Assembly: GCF_027489515.1 (NCBI RefSeq)
Contig: NZ_JAIXZS010000015.1
Location: 62,001-126,000, forward strand
Direction: 5' to 3'
DNA from: Novosphingobium sp.
Lineage (GTDB): Bacteria; Pseudomonadota; Alphaproteobacteria; Sphingomonadales; Sphingomonadaceae
Length of the DNA stretch: 64,000 bases
Shown here: positions 28,709 to 35,815 of the stretch, piece after piece
Layout of the letters: every line of letters starts with the position of its first letter
Position numbering within the stretch: the first letter of the stretch is position 1
Notes under the pieces: model-generated
Told to the model about the DNA's origin: nothing
Database searches by the model: none
The model's input: only the letters and a program-made list of their open reading frames with translations
Position numbers and translations under genes: made by a program

Positions 28709-30241
28709 TTATGTCACCTTTCCAGCACGCGCCAGACGCTCGGCCTCATACGCCGCAAATTGGTGTTCAAGATCCATCTGCAGCCGCGCCTTCTCGTTGA
28801 CCGCCAGATACTTGGCGCAAGAAGGTGTGGCAAAATCAGCACAGGCAGCCACCGGCACCAGCTTTGCCGGATCGCTCCACAACGCCCCGCCGGGCACAAA
28901 GGAATAGGCCAGACCCGCCCGCGCGATCTGCTTGAGCTCACCGTACGTCATCCCCTGCTCGCGCACCGCACGGACATATTCGTTCGTCATATCCGAACGG
29001 AGCACGCCCTCGTCGTCGGTCGATAGCACTACCGGCACGCCATGCGCGCGGTAGAGCCGCAGCGGATGATCCGCGCCCTTCACGCCGAGGATTACCGCGT
29101 TGCTGGTAAGGTTGATCTCGACCGCGATGCTCTCGCGCGCCATGCGGGCCATCGTATCTTCGGCCTTGTCCTCGAAGGCAATGCCGGTGCCGTGCCCGAT
29201 CCGCTTAGCACCTACTTCCACCGCCTGCGCGATATGGTCCTTGAGGTCCGCCGGCGGAACCTGCCCTAGCGTCACTTCGCCGGCGTGGAGCGTCAACTTC
29301 ACGCGCGGGTACTTCGCGGCGAGAAAGCGGATCATCGCCATATGCAGGCCGTAATCGCGCCGCGCCAGCCACGCGTCTTCCGGCATCACGATATTGACGC
29401 CGACAAACCGCGGATCGGCGTCAGCCATCATGAAACCGAGGATCAGCGAGCGATAGACCTGCCGCGGCGGTAGCGCGCGCAGCGCCTGGAACAGATAATG
29501 GACCGCAACCTTGCAGGCCGGTTCGGCGGATGGCGTGCCGCAGGCCATGGCCTTGGCAGCTGCCGCCTCGTCGGCATCAAGCTCGGCGCGCGCCTTCGGG
29601 ATCAGCGCTGCGAACTGCTTCGCCTCGCCCGCGAAGACCGCTGCAAGATCGGCCTCGGCCAGCGGCGCATCCCCGGCCGCGCGCACCACCGAGACCAGCG
29701 TCGTCGTGTTGTGATCAAGCTCGAGATAGGAAACATGGTCCCCCGCCGCGATGCGCCGCGTCGCGGTAAGCATCTGCGCGGTCTCGCCGCCCATCTTCCC
29801 GAAGCGATCGAACGAGCGGAAGAACTGGGTGTGGCCCGAAACGTCGTTCTGCCCCACCCCGCGCTGGAAGCCGCGCGTCGACATCGCGTCGATCAGCCGG
29901 TCCATGCCGAATTCGTTGCTCGCCGCAAAGCGCTCGATCCCGCGTTCGGCAGGGCACGGCGGCGGCTCGACAGTGAGGCCCGTCTCGTCGACGCAAAAGC
30001 CCTTTGCTGCGGCCCAGGTCAGATAATCTTCGGCATAGATCGCACCGCCGAGGTGGTTGTGCAGGTCGCCGCCCTTGGGCATGCCGCGCAGCAGCACACG
30101 CAGAGCCGGCGGACTTTCGCGGGCGTCCTCGATCAGCTTGGCAACGGCGGCTTCACGCGCAGGATCGTTCAGCACGGGTTGTGCGAGCACCGGCGCAGAC
30201 GCGGTGAGCAGCAGCGCCGCGCCCAGCGCGCGCCCTGCCAT
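28709..30241 (-). CDS. Exported adenosine deaminase-family protein
   Basis: A 510-residue metal-dependent deaminase with a signal peptide (MAGRALGAALLLTASAPVLA). Active-site blocks are GGDLHNHLGGAIYAED (first zinc histidines), LTLHAGEV, RIGHGTGIAFED and VLSTDDEGVLRSD. It is longer than cytoplasmic adenosine deaminases (about 330-350 residues), with two extra regions; the family resembles extracellular ADGF-type deaminases. The expected reaction is deamination of adenosine or deoxyadenosine to inosine in the periplasm. The start at 30241 has an ATG with AGGGGG upstream; the longer open frame uses TTG without one. It is transcribed divergently from the LysR regulator gene. Confidence 0.85.
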   Translation of the reverse strand: MAGRALGAALLLTASAPVLAQPVLNDPAREAAVAKLIEDARESPPALRVLLRGMPKGGDLHNHLGGAIYAEDYLTWAAAKGFCVDETGLTVEPPPCPAERGIERFAASNEFGMDRLIDAMSTRGFQRGVGQNDVSGHTQFFRSFDRFGKMGGETAQMLTATRRIAAGDHVSYLELDHNTTTLVSVVRAAGDAPLAEADLAAVFAGEAKQFAALIPKARAELDADEAAAAKAMACGTPSAEPACKVAVHYLFQALRALPPRQVYRSLILGFMMADADPRFVGVNIVMPEDAWLARRDYGLHMAMIRFLAAKYPRVKLTLHAGEVTLGQVPPADLKDHIAQAVEVGAKRIGHGTGIAFEDKAEDTMARMARESIAVEINLTSNAVILGVKGADHPLRLYRAHGVPVVLSTDDEGVLRSDMTNEYVRAVREQGMTYGELKQIARAGLAYSFVPGGALWSDPAKLVPVAACADFATPSCAKYLAVNEKARLQMDLEHQFAAYEAERLARAGKVT

Positions 30242-30380
30242 CGTCCGAAAGCCCCCTGCCCTGTAACCCAAGTTGCGATCCCGTATGCTGCGTTGCGGCG
30301 TGATTATGGCCTTGACCTGTTTCGCGCAACTGCAATGAATCGCGCAAGGTGTTGCGAAAATTAGGTAGGGTAAAAGACCA
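30242..30380. promoter_or_regulatory. Divergent promoter/operator region with repeated TTGCG half-sites
   Basis: This 139-nt gap lies between the exported deaminase gene (minus) and the LysR gene (plus). GTTGCG occurs at 30272-30277, 30292-30297 and 30351-30356, with the complement CGCAAC at 30325-30330. TCGCGCAA is repeated directly at 30322-30329 and 30340-30347, 18 nt apart. TTTCGC-GC-AAC and GTTGCGAAA form an imperfect dyad just before the regulator start. Such an array is what a LysR protein controlling both directions would bind; the link is inference. Confidence 0.5.
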
Positions 30381-31313
30381 GTGCCGGCATTCTCCCGCTT
30401 CCTGCGCTATTTCCTCGCTGTCGGCCGGCTCGGCTCGATCCGCAAGGCGGCGGACGAGCTCAATGTGTCGGCCTCGGCCATCGACCGCCAGATCCTCAAT
30501 GTTGAGGCCGAAATCGGCATGCCGCTGTTCGAGCGCCTGCCGACCGGCCTGCGCCTCACCGCTGCGGGCGAGATTTTCATGGCGGCCGGCGGGCGCTGGC
30601 AGAAGAGCCTTGCCGAAGTGCGCGCCCAGATCGAGGACTTGCGCGGACTGAAGCGTGGTCATGTCGAGATCGCGGTCATCGATGCGCTGGCCAAGGGCGT
30701 GATCCCCGCAGCGATCCAGTCCTTGCAGACCCGCTACCCCGGCATCACCATCGAAGTGAAGGTTGCGGCGAACGACACCGTGCGCCGGATGATCGCGAGT
30801 GGCGAGGTCGATTTCGGGGTTTTCTTCAGTCCGGAATCCTACCGTGACATCACCGTGCGAGCCTTTGTCGATGTCCATCTCGGCTTCATCACGCCCGCCG
30901 GTCATCCCTTTGGGGATCAGGCGGAGGCGCGCTTCTCCGCCTCTGTCGGCTCGCCGGTGGTCGTCCCATCCAGCCCGCTCGCGGTCCACCAGCAGATCGC
31001 GGTCCTCGAAGGCACCACGCGTATCGCGCTCGACCGCAAGGCGACCAGCAACAACATCCAGATGATCACCAGCCTCGTACTCCAGGGCGTCGGCATCGGC
31101 ATCCTGACCTCGCTCGATGTGGTGACCGAGGTGCGTGCCGGGCTCCTGTCCTTCACCCGCATATCCGATCCGGTGCTGCGCCCGATGACGCTAGCGCTGT
31201 GCACTGCATCGGCCCGCCCGCCGAGCTATGCCGCCGATATCGTGCTGGGCGAGATCCAGACGGCGTTCGGCGAACTGGCCTGGCCATCGGCTGGCGGCCG
31301 CGATTCCGGTTGA
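30381..31313 (+). CDS. LysR family transcriptional regulator
   Basis: A 310-residue LysR-type regulator. The N-terminal helix-turn-helix spans about residues 5-60 (FLAVGRLGSIRKAADELN, SASAIDRQILNVEAEIG, FERLPTGLRLTAAG). The rest is a periplasmic-binding-protein-like effector domain (VIDALAKGVIPAAIQSL, ITSLVLQGVGIGILT). The start is a GTG. It is divergent from the 30-kb purine island and is the only regulator near it, so control of the island, with a purine intermediate as inducer, is likely. It departs somewhat from typical LysR N-termini, having S-A-S-A-I-D-R in the recognition helix. Confidence 0.92.
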   Translation: MPAFSRFLRYFLAVGRLGSIRKAADELNVSASAIDRQILNVEAEIGMPLFERLPTGLRLTAAGEIFMAAGGRWQKSLAEVRAQIEDLRGLKRGHVEIAVIDALAKGVIPAAIQSLQTRYPGITIEVKVAANDTVRRMIASGEVDFGVFFSPESYRDITVRAFVDVHLGFITPAGHPFGDQAEARFSASVGSPVVVPSSPLAVHQQIAVLEGTTRIALDRKATSNNIQMITSLVLQGVGIGILTSLDVVTEVRAGLLSFTRISDPVLRPMTLALCTASARPPSYAADIVLGEIQTAFGELAWPSAGGRDSG

Positions 31314-31393
31314 AAACGTGCCCTTGCCGCAATTGCCCCGCGCGCCGGGAATCGGTAACCGCTCTCCTTTGCCGCCCGACAAACGGACCCGCC

Positions 31394-31924
31394 ATGACCG
31401 AAGCTGCCGCCCCCGTGCTGAACTACATCCCCTACGAGGACTTCCTCAGCAGCGTGCGCAGGCTCTCGCGGCTGCTGGCGGCCGATAGCTGGAAGCCCGA
31501 TTTCATCATCGGCATCGGCCGCGGTGGCCTCGTCCCCGCAGTCTACATCAGCCACGAGCTGCAGGTGCCGATGCTCTCGATCGACCACTCGTCGAAGGTT
31601 CCGGGCTTTGCCGACGAACTGCTGGGCAAGGTGGCGGACAAGTCCTCCACTGGCACGCGGCTGCTGTTTGTCGACGATATCAACGACAGCGGCGGCACCA
31701 TCGTCTACATCCGGGGCCTGCTGGCGGATAATGGCTGCAATCCCGACAACCTGCGCTTCGCCGTGCTCAAGGACAATTGCCGCTCCAGGGCGCGGGTCGA
31801 CTACACCGCCGAAGTGATCGACCGCGCCGAGGACAAGCGCTGGTTCGTCTTCCCGTGGGAAGCGGTGATGACCGCCGAAACGCTCACCGAGGAAGCGCAG
31901 GCGGTGCCCGAGCGCCTTTCCTGA
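31394..31924 (+). CDS. Purine-type phosphoribosyltransferase
   Basis: A 176-residue type I phosphoribosyltransferase. The PRPP-binding signature is LLFVDDINDSGGT near residue 95, and the N-terminal part contains PDFIIGIGRGGLVPAVYIS. Length and layout fit hypoxanthine/xanthine/guanine phosphoribosyltransferases, which would salvage bases to nucleotides. It follows the LysR gene by 80 nt on the same strand, next to the purine island, so it may represent the salvage branch at the fork with degradation. Base specificity cannot be read from sequence alone. Confidence 0.82.
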   Translation: MTEAAAPVLNYIPYEDFLSSVRRLSRLLAADSWKPDFIIGIGRGGLVPAVYISHELQVPMLSIDHSSKVPGFADELLGKVADKSSTGTRLLFVDDINDSGGTIVYIRGLLADNGCNPDNLRFAVLKDNCRSRARVDYTAEVIDRAEDKRWFVFPWEAVMTAETLTEEAQAVPERLS

Positions 31925-31950
31925 ACTTTCGTCACCGCAGCGTTTGCGGC

Positions 31951-31980
31951 TCTGGATTCCCGCCTTGGCGGGAATGACGT
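31951..31980. repeat. Short palindromic repeat, likely bidirectional terminator
   Basis: ATTCCCGCC-TT-GGCGGGAAT (31956-31975) is a perfect 9-bp inverted repeat, flanked by GG and GACG. Sequences of this form are widespread REP-like intergenic repeats in proteobacteria. It lies between the convergent phosphoribosyltransferase and cytochrome b genes and could end both transcripts. Confidence 0.65.
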
Positions 31981-31991
31981 GAGGATTGAGC

Positions 31992-32663
31992 TCAGCCGAA
32001 TTTGAATCCGCTCATCACCGCCCAGGTTAGCGCACCGACCCCGGCAATCCCGATCAGCGCCATGACCGGCGACCACTTCACGTCCTCGACCGCCTCACCC
32101 TTGGCGCGCTCGCGCCGTCCGGTGATCATCGACCCGATCAGGTTGTGCGCATTGAGCACCTGATAGTAGCCGATCGCGAGGATATGCAGGCCGATCACCG
32201 CGAGTGCGGCCTTGAAGACGGACTCATGCCATTCCGAAGCTATGCGGCCGGTATCGAAGCTCACCCAATCCGCCAGCGGCCCGGATTCGATGCCATCGAC
32301 ATCGACCGCGAAAAGCCCTGCCAGCGTGATCACGAGGATCACCGACAGCAGCGCAACGACGCTCCAGCCCCCAAGCGGGTTGTGCCCATCCGAAGGCCTC
32401 TCGCCGTCGTGCGTTTTCAAGTAGGCCATGATCGCGCCCGGCCCTTTCAGGAACTGCGCGAAGCGGGCGGTGCGCGATCCGGCAAAGCCCCAGAACACGC
32501 GGAACACCACCAGAGCGAAGATCGCATAGCCCGCCTGCTTGTGGCGCTCCATGTCGTGGTTCTCGCCGCTCCACCAGGCAATGCCGAAGAGCGTGATCAG
32601 GCTCCAATGGAACACCCGCACGAACGGGTCCCACACCTTTACGGATTCGGTATCCGTGCTCAT
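31992..32663 (-). CDS. Cytochrome b561-type membrane protein
   Basis: A 223-residue cytochrome b/b6 domain protein with about four to five transmembrane segments. Candidate haem ligands are histidines in RVFHWSL near residue 19, in the ENHDMERHKQAGYAIF segment, and in EWHESVFK and GLHILAIGYY. Such proteins pass electrons between the quinone pool and periplasmic c-type cytochromes. The gene for a class II cytochrome c lies 7 nt upstream, a natural partner. The start MSTDTESVKVWDPFVR was chosen because upstream sequence belongs to the cytochrome c gene. Confidence 0.88.
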   Translation of the reverse strand: MSTDTESVKVWDPFVRVFHWSLITLFGIAWWSGENHDMERHKQAGYAIFALVVFRVFWGFAGSRTARFAQFLKGPGAIMAYLKTHDGERPSDGHNPLGGWSVVALLSVILVITLAGLFAVDVDGIESGPLADWVSFDTGRIASEWHESVFKAALAVIGLHILAIGYYQVLNAHNLIGSMITGRRERAKGEAVEDVKWSPVMALIGIAGVGALTWAVMSGFKFG

Positions 32664-32670
32664 CGCCGGC

Positions 32671-33132
32671 TCAATCCTCGGCGCGGAACTGCTTGTGGCA
32701 GGCTGCGCAGGTGCCGCCGACGGCCTTGAACTGCGCAAGCACTGCCGCGGTATCGCCCGAACCGGCAATCCCCACGAGCTTGTCCGCCTCGGCCACCAGC
32801 TTGGCGGAGGCAGCATCGAAAGCGCCCTTTTGCGTCCAGATCGCCGGCAATGCATCGGTCTTGACGCCCGAGGAGGGCCCGGTACCCGGCGTGAACAGCA
32901 CCCATTGCGTCCGCGCCGTCGCGGCCAGCGTACGCGCCGCGGCGAGCAGCTTGGCCTTGTCCGCGCCGCCGCCCAGCTCGTCCTTGAGCGCCTTCATCGC
33001 GCCGCCCATCTTCTTGAAATTGGCCTGCCGCGCCGCGATCGTCTCTGCGGGGGAGGCGGCCATCGAGGCGGCTCCGCCTGCCACCAACGCGGCAATAGCG
33101 GCAGCCATCAGGATCGGTCTTGCTCGGGTCAT
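32671..33132 (-). CDS. Class II cytochrome c (cytochrome c'-like)
   Basis: A 153-residue periplasmic haem protein. The signal peptide ends near GGAASMAAS. The single haem motif CAACH lies at residues 142-146, very near the C-terminus, as in four-helix cytochromes c' and c-556. A methionine in ANFKKMGGAMKALK is a possible axial ligand. It stands 27 nt downstream of the ankyrin gene and 7 nt upstream of the cytochrome b561 gene, suggesting an electron shuttle for the operon. Confidence 0.9.
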   Translation of the reverse strand: MTRARPILMAAAIAALVAGGAASMAASPAETIAARQANFKKMGGAMKALKDELGGGADKAKLLAAARTLAATARTQWVLFTPGTGPSSGVKTDALPAIWTQKGAFDAASAKLVAEADKLVGIAGSGDTAAVLAQFKAVGGTCAACHKQFRAED

Positions 33133-33159
33133 CGGCAGTGGTCCTTCTGCTGCAAAAAT

Positions 33160-34485
33160 TCAGTGAGACAGCGCCAGGGCGGCCGGCGCCTTGTCCGGAT
33201 AGACTTCATGAAACGCGGCCTGCACCGTGGCAAGCCCGTCTGTCAGGATCTGCCAAGCGGTCTTGCCCTTGATGTTGGGAATATCAGCCCGCGCGCCTTT
33301 TGCGGCCAGCACGCGCAGCATCGCGGGAAGTTCTGCGAAGAACGGGCCGCCTGCCAGCATGTGCAGCGCGGTCGTCTTGTCCTTGTCTGCCACGTTGGCA
33401 TCGCCGGCGAGGTCCAGCGCAAGGCCGAGCGCGGTTGCATTGCGCCCCTGCACTGCCGCGAGCACCAGATTGACGCCCGCGCCATCGACAAAGTGCTCAT
33501 CCGCCCCTGCGCGCACAAGCTGCCACATGACATCGGCCTGCCCCGCCTTCGCCGCCGCCATCAACGCTGTCGTCGGCTGGACAGGTGGTGGCGGCATGCC
33601 GAAATTGGCCTCGGTCACCCAAGTGATTTTCGAGGGGCCGGAGAGTGCGTCGACGTCCGCCCCGCGCTCGAGCAGCGCCGCGACCAGCGTGCCCTGCCCG
33701 GCAGCGGCGGCGACATGCAGCGGCCGCAGCCCCTGACGGTCCAGTTCGGCAACATCACCGCCGCCCAGCCGCACCAGCTCTTCGGCTGCGGCCCAGTTCT
33801 TCTGATAGAGCGCCATCTGCAAGGCGCTGGTATTCTCCGGCCCGCGATGCTTCACATCTGCCCCCGCCGCAATCAGTGCCGAGGCGACACTGGCCTTGCC
33901 GCTCGCCAGCGCAAAGAACAGCGGGGTGAAGCCGTTCGGTGTCTCCCGGTTCACCCCCGCGCCGGCTGCGATCAGCGCCGAAACCGCATCGAGCTTGCCG
34001 GCCGAAGCCGCCCACATCAGCGGCGTCTGCCCTCGCGCGTCAACGCTTTCGACCGCCGCGCCGCGTGCCAGCAGCGCGCGCACCGCGTCCGCTTCGGCAA
34101 ACCGCGCGCACATGGCGAGCGGCGTGATCGCATCGGCATTCGCCTGATCGACCGGCGCGCCCGCCGCCACCAGCGCGGCCACGATCGCGCCATTGCCGCG
34201 CTCGCAGGCCAGCAGAAGCGGCGTCACCCCCAGCGCGTCGGCGCGGTCTACCCGCGCACGGGCCTTGAGCAGCACATCGACCAGCGCCGGGTCCTGCGTC
34301 TCGACCGCGCGCGCCAGCGGCGTCTCGCCATATTCGAGCACGGCATGGGCAGATCCGCCATGCGCGATCGCGGCGGCCAGTGCTTCGGCATCATCCTCGG
34401 CAATCGCCCGCGCGATCTCGTCCGTGCCATGCGCCCTGGCCGGCAGCGGCAAGAGCGCGAGCAGCAGCGCCGCGATCCTACGCAT
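33160..34485 (-). CDS. Exported ankyrin-repeat protein
   Basis: A 441-residue protein made almost entirely of about ten ankyrin repeats (GETPLARAVETQ, GVTPLLLACERGN, GQTPLMWAASAGK, GFTPLFFALASGK, GLRPLHVAAAAGQ, KTTALHMLAGG). The N-terminus RRIAALLLALLPLPARAHG is a signal peptide, so it works in the periplasm. The start overlaps the DUF1552 gene by 8 nt. An extended loop between the later repeats (SGPSKITWVTEANFG) breaks the regular spacing. It is probably a protein-protein scaffold for the neighbouring exported proteins; no enzyme domain is seen. Confidence 0.88.
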   Translation of the reverse strand: MRRIAALLLALLPLPARAHGTDEIARAIAEDDAEALAAAIAHGGSAHAVLEYGETPLARAVETQDPALVDVLLKARARVDRADALGVTPLLLACERGNGAIVAALVAAGAPVDQANADAITPLAMCARFAEADAVRALLARGAAVESVDARGQTPLMWAASAGKLDAVSALIAAGAGVNRETPNGFTPLFFALASGKASVASALIAAGADVKHRGPENTSALQMALYQKNWAAAEELVRLGGGDVAELDRQGLRPLHVAAAAGQGTLVAALLERGADVDALSGPSKITWVTEANFGMPPPPVQPTTALMAAAKAGQADVMWQLVRAGADEHFVDGAGVNLVLAAVQGRNATALGLALDLAGDANVADKDKTTALHMLAGGPFFAELPAMLRVLAAKGARADIPNIKGKTAWQILTDGLATVQAAFHEVYPDKAPAALALSH

Positions 34486-35815
34486 GGGCCAGTCCCGCCA
34501 GCGGCGCGGTGCTGTCGCCGAACTTCGTGGCTCGCACATCGAGCAGTTGGAGCCCCGCGAGGAGCAGGTTCGACATTGTCGTGCCCTTGTCCACGGCCAG
34601 ATGCCGTCCGCCCTGCACGAGGCCGCCCGCCACGATCACCGGCAAGTCCATGAAGTCATGCTCGTTGGAATCGCCGAACGCCGACCCGCGGATCACCAGC
34701 GTCGTATCGAGGAGCGATCCCGCGCCGTCCTTTGTCTCCTTCAGCCGCTTCAGCGCATAGGCGAAGAATTCCATATGATAGCGGTTGATCACCGCGAGCT
34801 TGGCCATCTTGTCGGCGTTCTTGCCGTGGTGGCTGAGCATATGGTGCGAATCCGGCACACCGATCTCGGGATAGGTGCGGTTCGAGATCTCGCGCCCCAG
34901 CATGAAGGTGGCGACCCGCGTCAGGTCGGCCTGCATGGCGAGCACCTTGAGGTCGATCATCAGCCGCACATGCTCGGCAAAGTCTGCGGGGATGCCCGCC
35001 GGCTGCGCGAACGAGCCCGCCTCCGCTTGCGGCCCCGCCGCCGCGCGCTGGATGCGCTTCTCGATCGCGCGCGTCGCGTCGAGGTATTCATCGAGCTTGC
35101 GCTTGTCCTCCGCGCCCAGCCGGCCCGAAAGCCGCGCCGCGTCCTCGCGCACATAATCGAGGATCGAGGCCTGCTGCCGCGCCTGCGCCAGCCGGCTCGC
35201 GGGATCGAGCGCCTCGCCATCGCCGAACAGGCGCTCGAACACGTCGCGCGGATTGGCCATGACTGGCAGCGGCACCGTCGGCGTCAGCCATGAGATGCCG
35301 TTGGTGTAGGCACACGAATAATTGATGTCGCAGCTGCCCAGGAGGCTTGCCTGATCGATCCCCAGTTCAAGGCTCGGAATCGTCGTCGTCTCGCCCAGAT
35401 GCGCGGCAAAGACCTGATCCATCGAAACGCCGCAGCGGATGTCCGGCCCTTCCGTCTGCCGCGCATGCGCACCCGTCAGAAACGCCGGGCAAGATCGCCC
35501 ATGCCCTGCAGGTCTGTCACCGAAAGCCGCTGCCTGTGGATGCCCCAGCCCGCTCACCACCACCATATCGCTGCGGAACGGCTCCATCGGCGCAAGTGTC
35601 GGTGGCAGCGCAAAGTCAGCCCCCGTCGTGGCAGGCCGATAGGCGTCCATCGTCATGCCATTGGGCGTGTAGAACACCGAAAGCCGCTTGGGCCGTGCAG
35701 CCGCGTCCGCCGCGCGCGCGGCCGAGATCATTGCTTCGAGGAACGGCAGCGCCATCGTGGTGCCAAGCCCGCGCAGCACGGTGCGGCGGCTGAGCGCAGG
35801 GCGTTTCACGATCAT
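34478..35815 (-). CDS. DUF1552 protein with twin-arginine signal
   Basis: A 445-residue protein of the DUF1552 family. The N-terminus KRPALSRRTVLRGLGTTMA has the twin-arginine pattern SRRTVLRG, suggesting folded, possibly cofactor-bearing export. Conserved blocks include RLSVFYTPNGMTMDAYRP, GVSMDQVFAAHLGETT, FGDSNEHDFMDLPVIVAGG. The family is uncharacterised but regularly encoded beside DUF1592-type haem proteins, as here. The start was set by the ATGA overlap with the upstream gene; an ATG 15 nt earlier is possible. Confidence 0.87.
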   Translation of the reverse strand: MIVKRPALSRRTVLRGLGTTMALPFLEAMISAARAADAAARPKRLSVFYTPNGMTMDAYRPATTGADFALPPTLAPMEPFRSDMVVVSGLGHPQAAAFGDRPAGHGRSCPAFLTGAHARQTEGPDIRCGVSMDQVFAAHLGETTTIPSLELGIDQASLLGSCDINYSCAYTNGISWLTPTVPLPVMANPRDVFERLFGDGEALDPASRLAQARQQASILDYVREDAARLSGRLGAEDKRKLDEYLDATRAIEKRIQRAAAGPQAEAGSFAQPAGIPADFAEHVRLMIDLKVLAMQADLTRVATFMLGREISNRTYPEIGVPDSHHMLSHHGKNADKMAKLAVINRYHMEFFAYALKRLKETKDGAGSLLDTTLVIRGSAFGDSNEHDFMDLPVIVAGGLVQGGRHLAVDKGTTMSNLLLAGLQLLDVRATKFGDSTAPLAGLAHA

